Assembly (NCBI GenBank): GCA_973895155.1
Contig: OZ316891.1
Span: forward strand, 28,396,001-28,460,000
Source of the DNA: Marsupella aquatica
Taxonomy: Eukaryota; Marchantiophyta
Direction of reading: 5' to 3'
Length of the DNA stretch: 64,000 nucleotides
The position numbers and the translations under genes are program-made. Under the pieces are notes generated by a model. That model ran no database searches and was not told where the DNA came from. It saw only the letters and a program-made list of their open reading frames with translations. Shown in pieces: positions 33,153-44,221 of this stretch (the stretch's first letter is position 1; each line of letters starts with the position of its first letter).

Positions 33153-36100
33153 CTAATCCAAAGGGACCACTTCCCCTTCCTCAGTTCCGGAAGTCCCTAT
33201 CGTCAATTCTGGAACAATTGTGGCATCGTCAACCACGCTATCCTCTCCGGCCTGAGGAATGTCTTCCTCACTCTCCTCATCCATCTCCCCCTGTCCGTCT
33301 TCCTCTTCAATGTTATCTGCAAGGTTAAGAATCCTCCCTTTCAACACACTGCTCTGTCGCTCGTCAATCTCAATGGCAACGCAATGTCTCCCCATGGCCA
33401 AGGAGGAGGTTGTCGCAGTCCCTGATCCTGAATAAATATCCAAAACCCAGTCTCCAACCTGACTAAAATGACTCACTTCCCAATCTAACAATGCACGTGG
33501 TTTCTGATAAACATTCACTGCCTTGTTATCCCCGTTGTGTTTTAGCTTCTTAGTCACAGCTGCGCATACAACCACATTGTTCCTTGATTCATTTGTGTCA
33601 AAATTGAAGTGCTCCAATGACCGTTTACCATCCTGGCTGTGAAAGCCAATTGTAAAGCACTCAAAGTTGCTGTTCAATCTTGGTCCACCAGCATTCTTCA
33701 CATTATCCTTAACCCTGAAAAGTCACAAAAAGTCAAGGAGTTATTTAAACTGAGAAACATGGTTCATGAAATCATGAATAACTAATAGTTGTTTTTTTCA
33801 AAAACAAATATTTCTTACCACACACAATTCTGGAACCCTCCATTACACTCCGCTTTCAAAACGGTCTTGATGGCCTCATATTGGTCAAGACTGTGGTGAA
33901 TGATAATACGCCACAACTTTGCAGTAGTAGCCACCTTGAACGATTGGACCATTTTTGTGATCTCCTCAGTTCCCCATCCAATAGTGTCTTCATGAAGACA
34001 TCCAGGCAATGCAAACCCGTAGGGAATATCCACTAAAGCTAATGTGTAAGCCCGACCCGGAACCACCTCATGTAATCGCTGAGCATCATGAGTAAAAATA
34101 TCATAGTGCACATCACCAAACTCTGGATGCTCAAACGAATTTGGATGAAGTTCCCCCTCTTGGGTTTGCCGACTAGAAGTCTTCATGGATAGCCAATTTT
34201 GGGCTTGCACAATATGCGCATTGAATTTGTCCGGGAATGACTTGAGATCTTTGCCTTCCTCATCTCCCTTCTTTTTCCGGGAGGTGGTATCTTTCTACAA
34301 AAAGGAACTGTAGAATTAGAAACAAGGATTCCAAATATTAAATGAATTCAAACAATCATTCGAAGAAAGGTGACAGAATCTTACCCATGTCTGGAAAACA
34401 GGTACGAAATTCTTAAGCACATTGTCTGTGCAATGCTCAGGGTACTTGGTTTTACAACCTGACCAACTCTCCTCGTGTAGACACGTGAGGAAGGCCTTCT
34501 GCACCTGCATCTGAAATTTGTGTCGAGTAAATTCGTGACCCATTTCCTGTAAAGAGAGTTCTTTAGTAAGAACTCTCTGTAACACTGGGCAAATCATATC
34601 AGGATCTTTCAAGGCCTGCATGTGTCTCCACTCTGTTAATTTCATGTCCTCATAAGGCAATTTGGCATCTCCAGACTTAGAGACTTTCTTCTTGCCCTTG
34701 TCTCCTTTTTGACCTTTGATCTCACACATCTCCCACTTGTCACAAATCTGCCTCACAAATGACCACACAGGATCTTGTCGGAATGCCAACTGAAATAGGT
34801 TATCATTGGCATTAAGAACCTCAGCATCCTTTCGTACACCCCAATCCTTGAGATTGATTTCAGTAGCACACTCTTTCTTGAAATCCTGGTTGGACGACAA
34901 TCCATTCTCAACAAATCTCATGTGAATATAATTTACTCTCTGGATTGTCGTCATCTGTTGTCGAAATTCAGAATCAATATTGTGACTCCACGCCAGGTTT
35001 CTTGCCTCTTGCACACTCAATCCCGCAAATATCCAAGATTGCACTCTCCGAAATGCCTTGTTGTTAGGGAACTGAAGAGCAAGGTCTGCTTTGGCATAGG
35101 CTGAATGGTTGCCCCCAATCACATAATAATGGTAATCAGCTTTCCTTGAAAAATCAAAGTCTTGCCTAGTAGCACACTCCTTCGAATCCACCAAGAGGAC
35201 AAACAGAGCTGCAAGTGGACTGGCACCTACAGTCTTCATCCGCAAGGTCAATTGGGTCAAGAAATATGGTTGGATGTGTCGGACCTGGTAAATGGGCAAG
35301 CCCACAGCCTTCTCTCTCACTGGAGGGTAAAGTTGACCAATGTCAACCGTCACAGTCTCCTCTTGAACACCACATCTTCCCAAAATCTCCTCCTGGTACA
35401 ATACCCGTGCATCCATTGACATTGATTGAGCCTTTTGCTCCAAATGCGTTGGAATTTTCTCCAAAGAGTTCTTTTTTGACTTTGTAGCACTGGGCTCGGT
35501 AGGCTCAGGAGTCATAGCAGGTCGCTTCTTTGAAGAAATGCGAGTTCCAGTCGTACCTTGTGCCGACCCACCAGTCAAAGCCATTCCCTGGGATGATCTG
35601 CCAACTTGAGATCCCCCTCCAGATGCAGCTGCTTCCCGGGAGGTTGTAGGCGCTACCACGGTCAAAATATCATTGGGTAAAATGCTAGGCCTGGATCCAG
35701 AAGGAACACCAGAAGCCCCAAATTTGGGTGGACGACTTACCCCCTTCTCTGCCGACCTTTTCCGGAGAATCTCTCTTGATTTTCGGATTGCACTCTTTAA
35801 AGTGCTAGCATGAAATTCGAACACAAAACCGGAAATCTTTCCCGCGACGTCGTGGTAACGTTCCTCACTCGAAAGAGACTTGACAGTCTCAATGATGCTA
35901 TCGATGTCCTCATCGAGATAGCAGGTGGCAGCCGTTCCAGAAAACCTCTCCACATCCACGACAATCAAAGTTGATGTTTCCTTCGTTGTGATCAACATGT
36001 TCACAACTTCGTCGCCCCGTCGAAATACATCGATGCGGCCGTAATTTACCCACCCTAATGCCCCCGATGGAAGCCCCTCAAATACACACAGCATTAGGAA

Positions 36101-36214
36101 GGGCTTCTTCCATGTTTCCGTCCCTAAGGAAATCGTCCAGGATGAGTTGTGGAAGTCCGTCAAAGGATGGCGCGAAAAGATGTCATCCACCAGCTCTTCT
36201 TGCGACATTGTCAT
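33153..36214 (-). CDS. ParB-like domain fused to a beta-class DNA (amino) methyltransferase, 955 aa
   Basis: Exons on the minus strand: 36214-34385, 34294-33819 and 33714-33153. All introns are GT/AG with agreeing phases, total 956 codons with stop. Residues about 290-430 resemble the ParB/sulfiredoxin fold (PIYQVRHIQPYFL; IGGNHSAYAKADL in the place of the GERR-type loop; then HNIDSEFRQQ). The methyltransferase half has catalytic motif IV LVDIPYG (Asp699-Ile-Pro-Tyr702, like DPPY) before motif I LDIYSGSGTATT (from about 860) and AIEIDERQ. The order IV then I is that of beta-class N6-adenine or N4-cytosine methyltransferases. A low-complexity Ser/Gly/Lys linker lies at about 155-255 and an acidic tail follows. 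Known relatives are bacterial and phage enzymes with ParB-methylase fusions. Here it has introns and stands divergent to a DUF7869 gene. The substrate base cannot be told from sequence. No disruption is seen. Confidence 0.8.
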
Positions 36215-36994
36215 GTTTTTGCCTGATCTTCAAACCTGAGAACATACCACAAAATCAGTCCACTTCAACCCCAACCTGCGAGACAAAGTGCCACAGAACC
36301 AAGGAATGTGCCAATAAATGGCTACTAAAGCCGTGTCCTTACGGATCTAACAACGCTCTCGACCACCCCAGGACTCCTATCATGAATTCATGAAGGGAGT
36401 CTCCCTCTCGCTCCGACCTTCATGAATTCATGAAGGGAGTCTCCTCTCTCTTTGCTTGTACACCTCGGTGATGCAGAAGGCTATTTAAAATAGGGTTCGA
36501 AGGGGGGGTGACGTGAAGAAATCACCCAGGGTCTAAATTACTACCTAAAACAGGGTCGAAATGAAGTGCGACCGTGACAACTCGCGACACGTCGCCGATG
36601 AGTGCTGAAAATGGCACGAAATTGGACAACGAGATTGTTTTTCACTCTTTTACAAAGGAAATCCAAATGACATTGAGTGAAAATGAATGGGCTGCCCCGT
36701 GTTCCTTGGTTATACATACTAATCACGGATCAGGCGCGACTTAGTAAAATTAACCCCGAATCATGATAAATCAATGTTTTCGGGCTAATTATTCTTGAAT
36801 ATTTTGGGATATTAACGTGAAAAATCTTGCAAATTTCATGAATATTTGATATTTTTGAAGTTAAAAAGTCCCAACAATCCGTGAAAAACTATAAATAGGC
36901 TCGTTTATTCATGACTCTTGGTCATTATTTTGAGAAGATTTGTTAGATTTTACTGATTTTCTGAGTTTCTTGTCAATTTGCACTAGTTTTTTGA
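36215..36994. promoter_or_regulatory. Shared divergent promoter region with duplicated palindromes
   Basis: Lies between the start codons of the methyltransferase (minus) and DUF7869 (plus) genes. It holds two copies of the 14-bp palindrome TCATGAATTCATGA, each followed by AGGGAGTCTCC, at 36380 and 36420, 40 bp apart. An AT-rich CTATTTAAAATAG at 36481 could be a TATA-like element for the minus gene. Confidence 0.55.
36889..36898 (+). promoter_or_regulatory. TATA box of the DUF7869 gene
   Basis: CTATAAATAG about 100 bp upstream of the ATG at 36995, close to the plant TATA consensus. Confidence 0.6.
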
Positions 36995-39900
36995 ATGGCA
37001 GCATGTTACGAATCAGATGATTATTCAGATGGAGTTTCTGATGATGTTTCATTGCCGGATGGCCCCTGCACAGTGGTTGGCCCAGATATCCCTGGAATAA
37101 CTACTGTTTTAGATATGCCACCCCCCACCCCTATGAGCAAGTTAAAACGTAGTCCTTTACGACTTGCAATTAGTGGGAAGAAATCATTGGTCGGTGGTAA
37201 AGAGAGGTCAGGGAGCTCCTCTGACTCCTTGGAGAGTATTGGTTCCCCTGGACGTCAAGTTGTATCTCCTTTGTCACCAACAAAGGACAAATTGGGGAGT
37301 AATCTGGAAGGTTCAATGCCTATTTGGATGTCTGGGAAACGGTCTCATGAATTCATGAAGACTGGATTTGGAAAGACGAAGAAGGCACTAAGTGGGGAAA
37401 ATGACAGAGATTTTTGCAGTCTCCAAAGTGTTCAGCGGCTAAAGCAAATGCCAAAAAGTAAAACCTTTGGTAAGCCAACGTCGGAAACATTTCACAGGGG
37501 GATGAGGGAAGAAACTAGACGACCAGTGTTATTGAAAAGTATTCCAGAAAAGAATTCTAATGTGCGTTCCTCAGTTTTACCTAGGAGTCATGGTGTTGGG
37601 GCAGGGAGCGGATCAAGTCACGGAAACTCAAACAGGGAAACGAACCTGGTGGAGAGGGACCCTAGGAAAATATTGAAAGGGTCCCTACACGGTAATGGAG
37701 GGATTTCTGAAATACGCCCAGGTATTCCAAGGCTGCATAGAGTGAAGGAAGAGCCTCCATCTCCGGAGGCTGCAGGTCTGGAATCTAGGCATGTTCAGAA
37801 GCAAATGTTGGTGACCATTTCATCATCGAATGAAAGCGAGTCTTCGGAGAGTGGGGAGGATGATGATGTTCCGGTGGCATCTAGTCGTTACAAACGTACG
37901 AGCAATGCCACTTTGTGTGAAACAAAGTTGAAAGAGGAGGATATCAAGAAAACAAATAGTAAGTATTGTTGTCAGAGTCATTGTCTCCTAAGTCTATCTC
38001 CAAAAGAAATTCGTGAGGCGCGTTCTAAATTTTTGAGGCAGAAATCTCAGGATCGATCTTTATCTTTGCAGTGGCTTATAAAGCGAGACGGAAATGAAGG
38101 AGGGAGGCAGACTATATCTTACACGTTTGGTCAAAAGAGTATTTGTCGGAAAGCTTTCAAGCTTATATTTTGCGTTGGCAATCATAGATTAAATAGAATT
38201 TTGAAATTAGACAACCAAGACTTAGGATATTCTAAACCAGTTGGACGCCCTCCATTTGTTAAAAGATTAGTCTTGGTCAGTTGGCTTAGGTCATTTTTTG
38301 AGACACGCTTGGAAACATTGCCAAATAAAGAAGTTTCACATTTACCGGATAATTATTCAAAGCTGGAGGTATGGAAGATCTACGACTCCAACTATGCCAA
38401 GATTGATGAATCATCAAAAATATCCTATCGACAATTCTTGAAAGTTTGGGTTCAAGAATTTGGTCATGTGAAGATTCCTCCAGTAAATCGATTCAGTGCT
38501 TGTGCGGATTGCGAGGAGTTCAAATCAATTCGTGACAAAGCTGTCTCGGAGACCGAAAAGAGTAAGTTACTTACAAGTTTGACAAGTTTTTGTTTCAAGA
38601 ATATGGCTTAACACATGATTTCTAAATTTTTTTGAAGAAACTAACAAGTTGTTTTTCCAGGGCGAGGGGAAATTATGTTACAAAAACATAGAGACCAACA
38701 ATCCAAAGAACGTGAGAAACTTGCGAAGCATCGTAAGAAATGTTTTTCAAATTCTGATAAATATTTGGGAGTTGTCATTGATGGGATGGATCAGAAGAAG
38801 ACAAGGTTGCCTCATTGGCCGCGGCCCCCAAAATCGGTGGACGAAACATGTTTGATCCAAATGCACGTTGTCGGATGCCTGGTTTTCAATGGTGCACTAT
38901 TTTCAAGAGTGTTTCTTAATTATCCTGTATTGCATAATGATGGAAACTTGACAGTCACAATCCTGCAAAGGGTGTTTCACGAATGGGAAGAAAAGCCTGG
39001 TGGCTTGCCGCCTGTTCTCTATCTTCAACTTGATAATACCAGTAGAGAAAATAAAAATAATTTACTCTTTGCCTATCTTCATATGTTGATTCGAAGAAAG
39101 GTTTTTCGGAAAATCAAACTAGGATTCTTGTTGGTTGGACACACACACGACCAAATAGATCAAATGTTCAGTCGGTTTTCTAAACGACTAGCAAGGTTTA
39201 AGGCATTCACATACGAAAGCCTATGTGATATTATTTGTGAATCATATCAACCCCAACCAAATATCACTCTTTTAAAGGAAACATATGATTTCCGTCAATA
39301 TGCCTTCTCAGATCCACCTTTAGTCATTGAAAGGATTCGAAATGTTACCTTCCACCACCAGTACAAATTTGCATTTGACAAGTTGGAAAATCAAGTTCCA
39401 ACCCAATGGGGGAAGAAGTTTTCCACGGACTCAACTTGGAAACCTGACGGAGGCGTGAAATTTTTGAGGGAAGAGGAGCCAGAAAAGGTGATGGGTTGTG
39501 CTCCCGGATTACCCCTTTTCAAAAAGGGGGATAAGAACGTTACAAGGACTCAACCAAATATGTCTAGTTCTTCAAGAATGACTTTGAAAGAGATGGATGA
39601 TTCGTTAAATGAGATTCAAAAGGGAATACTTGCAGTTGAAACTTTATTCTCAGAAGAGGAAGTGAACTGGTGGAGAATGTTTTTTGAAGAGCAACGGGAA
39701 TTGAATAAATCTTTGCTCCTTGATCAAAGACCATTGATTTTCCCTTTTCAATGGCCACGCTCCCAAAGGGAGATTGCTGTTGCTGCTGAAGTTCCCAAAG
39801 TCCTTGTCAATGAAGAGGAAATTGAAGAGAGAGTATACGGACCTACCAGAGATATATACGTGGGTCCTTATCGGAATCAAGGAAAGATAGATGCAGAGAA

Positions 39901-40396
39901 GGAGAATATGGAAGGAGACTTTTCGGATCTTGAAGTCAACACTTATATTTCTGTTGCTGGAGAAGAATCGGAAACATTTTGGGTGGCCAAGGTGGAAAGA
40001 ATTGACCAGCGCGACGAGTTCAACATTCCAAAAATGATTTATGTTTTATGGCATGCTACAAAAACCGGGTCAGATCCTTGGAAAGCCTGCAAGTACTTAC
40101 CAGAAGTCTTAAACTACGAAAAGAAGAAAAGTGGTCGTGGGAAAGGAACTTTGAAACCAATATGGTTTCACCAAGAGCTTGATTTATCTTCAACGACTGT
40201 TTTTGCTTACAACTTCATGTTGACAAAATCTGATACATTATACAAAAAGACAGTAGATCGAATCAAAATCCGATTGACTGAATTTTTGGCAGAAGAGAAA
40301 GAGCAAGAACAAGAGAATGGATCAACTAGAACCCCGCTAGGAGATAAATCTAGGGATATTTCGTTTCAAGAATTGAGGACTTCTGGATCTGAGTAA
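36995..40396 (+). CDS. DUF7869-type protein, putative RNase H-fold transposase/integrase, 1100 aa
   Basis: Two exons, 36995-38561 and 38661-40396; the 99-bp intron has GTAAGT and a CAG acceptor and phases agree. The first ~300 residues are Ser-rich and basic with little order. From about 400, a conserved-looking region runs FCVGNHRLNRIL, then GRPPFVKR and FSACADCEEFK (possible zinc ligands). The core has VVIDGMDQKKTRLPHW (Asp563), LYLQLDNTSRENKN (Asp647) and LVGHTHDQIDQMFSRFS (His683, His685, Asp686, Asp689). This series is typical of proteins labelled DUF7869 in algae, bryophytes and animals. The order D, D(N), H/D suggests a DDE-like metal site, which is my inference. The C-terminus (about 970-1050) may be a small chromatin-reader-like beta domain followed by a helical, charged tail. 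It is divergent to the methyltransferase gene and inside the same inverted repeats. No frame damage is seen. Confidence 0.75.
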
Positions 40397-40485
40397 TGAA
40401 AAGTAGTTATTGTTTGTGACATTACCATTGAAAAACATGGATAACTTGAAATTTTACAAATTTTCAAAATGCCTTTACCACTTAT

Positions 40486-40498
40486 TCATGAATTCATG
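40486..40498. promoter_or_regulatory. TCATGAATTCATG palindrome downstream of the DUF7869 gene
   Basis: Fourth occurrence of this palindrome within the candidate transposon (13 of 14 bases). The others are at 36380, 36420 and, inside the coding region, 37345. Confidence 0.5.
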
Positions 40499-40923
40499 GT
40501 TAAAGTTTCTTGAGAAATTTGTAGTTTAATATTATCTTAGTGGGTTGTGTTTCAATTCAATTAGATGGTGTCATTTCTATTCTCCTTGTCTTCTTTTCAC
40601 AATAATGTGTATCAGGTTAAGTTGTAGTAATTTATTTTCTGGTTTTTAAATGACAATGGCTTTTGGAGGTGATTTAGTTGTTGTTTCAAAAGACACCTCG
40701 TGTAATTGTGAGACCATTGTAGATAATAGTGTTGTATTTGAGATCATTTATTGGTGGAATGTAACTTCAGATGAATTTGGTCATTTTTAGGTGTCAAAAC
40801 ATAGCTAGTTTATGTCATATTTTGTTCGCTCCATATTTTTGCTCTAAAATAGGTGCTAATTTTTGCACTGTTTTTGACTTTTTCGTTGTTTTTCTGATTT
40901 TTTGGCTAGAGTTCCTAAAGTAT

Positions 40924-40957
40924 GGGCTTGTTACTCATCATTTAAGGCTTCTTGTTA
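40924..40957 (-). repeat. Right inverted repeat of the candidate transposon
   Basis: Inverted partner of 32831-32863. A perfect hairpin GGAAGACA/TGTCTTCC (40969-40994) lies just outside. Confidence 0.6.
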
Positions 40958-43237
40958 CTTTGGAAAAAGGAAGACAACATGTATGCTGTCTTCCATAACT
41001 CTTACACATAATTTAAATGACCGGGTGCGGACGGCCAGATGAAGGGGGTGTGGGTTGTAGGCAGACTTGGGCAAATTTGGAGACACCATTAATTTTGTCT
41101 TCACTCACTATTACAAATAATCTGAATTGGGTTTCATTCAGACTCAAATATATGTAGGGCTAATTATGTGAACACAACATTAATAATGTCTTCACATATA
41201 GTTTTCCTTGTGTTAGACCCCCTCATGTTATGTGGCATCCTTGCAAAGGAAGAACATTAGGCACAGCAAGAAAGAACATTTGGCACAATATTAGTAAGAA
41301 GGCTCTTACATATGTCACATTAATGTTGGGTCTTCGGCCCCGGCATGCTTGGGGTTCTGGGGGGCAGCAGGGACCATGGATGAAATCCACATAGATGGAC
41401 AATATTAGTTTTTGCTTCAATTCAATGGTCACGTATGAGGCCAAGTGTGTTTGTGTCGTGAGATGATTCCTTACTGTAGAGGAGGTGTGTACATAAAAGC
41501 ATGAACTTGTATGAGTTTAACCTTTATTTGATTTATTCTTGCTTTGTCAAATTTACCCAAATACAAGTTTAAGTAAACCATTATGCCCTAAACCTAAACC
41601 CTAAACCTAAACCTAAACCCTAAACCCTAAGTTACCTCCGACCTTTTGTATTGTATAAGGTGAGGCAAGAATAACAACCCCATAAAACTCATCCTATACC
41701 TCCATTGTTCAAATGAGGCCATTTAGTGAGTTATGCCTCTGGCCTAGAAGTAATGAAAGAAGGCCTACCCTAAACCCTAAACCCTCTGCCAACTCCTAGT
41801 AGCCTATACACCCTAAACCCTCTTTGAGGCTACTAGTAGGCTATACACCCTAAACCCTATACATTTGTTCAAAAAGTAGGGCTTCAATTACACCCAAGAA
41901 TAGAATATGTATGGATGTTTGACTTGAAGTGGGTCAAGAGATTGACAAAATTGATCCCCCTCCTACCTTTTCCTTTTCTTTTGCAAAATATGTTGTGAAT
42001 AAATGGGGTACCTAAAAATTGGTATAACACCCTCAGTGCTACAAAACTCCAAAGTAAGGCCTAGTTTTGTCAATTGAGCATATATATGTACCAAGTTCAT
42101 TAAGGGCCCTAAACTCTAAACCCCTAAACCCTACTAACCTGTCCCCCAAATTACCTAATATTGCTAAGGTGCCCCCAAAACAAATTTTTTTATCAACATG
42201 TCCTCCATTTCGTATTTGTATCAATATTAAAATGTATATGGGTTCCCATTACCATCTAGCAAGTTGTTATTGGATCGTATGAGCCCATCAGGGCACCTCT
42301 TCATCGGCCTCACTTGGTTACGGGAACCCATATATGAGTTAATATTAACCCAAATGAAAAATGGGGGACAATTAAGTTAATAATTAATTTTGTCTAAGGA
42401 ACAAGTTAATAATATTGGGTAGTAGTTTAGGGGACAAGTTAGTAAAAAACTCTAAGAGCATAAGCATCCAGAGTAAGTGTGACAGGTCCATTAACATCTC
42501 CATTAACAACATAAACATCTTGATAAGTTTGTACAAACATGCTGAGTATGTATGGTGGCTACCCTGAAAAAAATGGTGATTTGAAGTCCAAAATACAACA
42601 TGCAATGAATGAAACATGTGAACACAACATGATTATTGTCTTCATTACACGCTTCCACCAAAATTGCGCCGTTGCAAGAGGGGGGCATTTTGAGTGTTTG
42701 GATGCTCCTTGGACAGAAGAACGATGGTTACCAGGGGGGGCATGGGTCAAAGTTACTTGGTTTTGTTCCCACACTGTTACACAACTTTGGGTGTATGTAC
42801 ATGAAGACAATATGGTTTTTGTCTTCGTACCAAAGTAGGAAAATATATGGGTTGTTGCAGCGGACACTCGATTGCAGATCCCGTTCAGGAAGGTCGAACG
42901 GTCGCGAGGTAGACCTTGGCACAATTTGCTGCTAAACAGACCTGGGCCAATAGTAATGGAATACAACGCCATGAGGCAGCAAAGAATAGCTCAATACACA
43001 TTGCACAGTAATGGACGTCCATGCACTCAACATTGCAAATTCCAATAATTGCTTCAATTTCTGATTTCAAAATGTGTGGAGTCTGCGTATGCAGTCTTCA
43101 AAATTTGCAAAACTACAATTACTTCTGCTGCTAGCCTCTGCCTAGTCTGCAATGAGTTACAGTGGGAGCTCAGGGAATCCTGAATTGTACCCATCACCTC
43201 AGCCAATCGTAAGCTATACCCATTACCCCGTATGGGT
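40958..43237. other. Intergenic with hairpin motifs and telomere-like tracts
   Basis: No gene recognised. GAAGACA/TGTCTTC-type hairpins at 40969-40994, about 41079-41102, 41169-41194, 42619-42643 and 42801-42827 recur with nearby TTACANATAAT text. Some units also carry a GACCGGGTGCGGACGGCC block, so they look like scattered units of one repeat family. Confidence 0.5.
41586..42135 (+). repeat. Interstitial plant-telomere-type repeats (CCCTAAA)
   Basis: The main tract of CCCTAAA and CCTAAA units is at 41586-41630. Short runs follow at about 41768-41787, 41810-41820, 41850-41860 and 42106-42130. Further isolated units in the opposite orientation (TTTAGGG) lie near 49605-49625. Confidence 0.85.
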
Positions 43238-43792
43238 CTAACGTTCATTGCTACAGAAAATCTTGGAGATTGCATACCAATTCTTTGGAGAGGGCGCGCC
43301 TAGATAACAATTGTAAGGCAAAGCAATCGACAGCCTTCTAGGCGTTCTCCTCACAAGACCTTCTACTCGCCCATACGGTCCAGCTTTCACTACACCAGCC
43401 TCAGATTCCAGCTGAACATCACTGTCGCCTTTTGTTGTGGAGCCAACATCGACTTTCAATGGCCCAACATCAGGTTGCAGTCTTCCTACCCCAACCTCAG
43501 ATTTGAGCTCAACATCAGCTCGCACAGTCCCTGCTCCAGAATTGTAAACTGCTTCACGCTCCCCATCTACTGGTCCCAAAGTAATATGGGACTTGGATTC
43601 AGGTGGCCGAAAAACAGCCAGCCTGCTCAGGCAGCCTAGATCGTCATTTCGATAGGGGAAGAGAGCACACGCGCATTCCAGCATACAATGGATGGCAAAG
43701 AAAATGTAACTGAGAATTGCCAAGATGGTCCATACACCAAAGCCCAATGCCCACAACAATTGAACCAAAAAGTCAGCATTCGCCTTTGCCAT
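43238..43792 (-). pseudogene. Second copy of the MULE accessory (hybrid-binding-domain) gene, truncated
   Basis: 184 aa, starting MAKA as in the first copy, with a hydrophobic segment at about residues 9-37 (LLWALGFGVWTILAILSYIF and onward). Its shared segment PYNCYLGAPSPKNWYAISK aligns with PYNCNLGVSSKQKWYAVAIG of copy one. The frame then leaves the domain and stops, so the rest of the hybrid-binding domain is missing. The middle is longer, with repeated VGxLxxDVG-like text. It sits 495 bp beyond the 3' end of the second transposase but on the same strand, whereas the first copy converges on its transposase; this implies a local inversion. It may be non-functional. Confidence 0.65.
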
Positions 43793-44017
43793 TGTCCCGC
43801 AGTGTGCTCAATCAACTACTCTCTGCTATCCTCTAAAGCTGCTCAATGGTCTGCTCTCTGCTCCCCTCTCCCGCTTGCACAACGTTGCAAATGGGCTACG
43901 CTGCATGCTACGTCGCGCTTAAAACAGGTTTACCTCAGGGGGACGGTTTAAGGACGCCCTAAACCCCGCAACGGTCACCCTAATATCGCACCGTCTACAT
44001 AGGATCCAAAAGTGCAT

Positions 44018-44221
44018 GTGAAGACAACATGAAAAATGTCTTCAAGTAACTCGATCATGTTTTGAACACTGAAGACAACATGAAATATGTCTTCAAGTAA
44101 CTCGTTCATTTTTTGAACACTGAAGACAACATGAAAAATGTCTTCAAATAACTCGATCATTTTTTGAAAACTGAAGACAACATGAAAAATGTCTTCAAAA
44201 AACACGATCACACGAACACTG
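44018..44221. repeat. Four tandem 51-bp units, each carrying a perfect hairpin
   Basis: Each unit starts TGAAGACAACATGAAAAATG then TCTTCA, so TGAAGACA pairs with TGTCTTCA around a ~10-nt loop. A spacer with AACTCGATCATTTTTTGAAC follows. The period of 51 leaves a reading frame open on the minus strand, but this is not a gene. Confidence 0.85.

Larger units (their letters stand above)
32831..40957. mobile_element. Candidate novel DNA transposon carrying ParB-methyltransferase and DUF7869 genes
   Basis: TAACAAGAAGCCTTAA at 32831-32846 recurs inverted and identical at 40957-40942. Similarity continues inward with GATGAGT and AAGCC on both sides (about 33 bp in all, with a few mismatches). If the outermost TA on each side is the target duplication, the inverted repeats begin ACAAGAAGCC. 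The interval of ~8.1 kb contains exactly two genes, transcribed divergently from a ~780-bp centre. I recognise no known superfamily in this combination. The boundaries rest on this single inverted repeat; no empty site is available for comparison. Confidence 0.6.

Noticed and set aside
34922-35487. Plus-strand frames opposite the ParB-methyltransferase exon
   Set aside because: Short and motif-free; the minus-strand frame is 632 codons with recognisable domains.
43975-44211. Minus-strand frame with EDIFHVVFSVQKM repeats
   Set aside because: A 51-bp repeat keeps any frame open; no start context or domain.
44018-44221. CRISPR-like array
   Set aside because: Only four units with near-identical spacers in a plant genome; it is a minisatellite.
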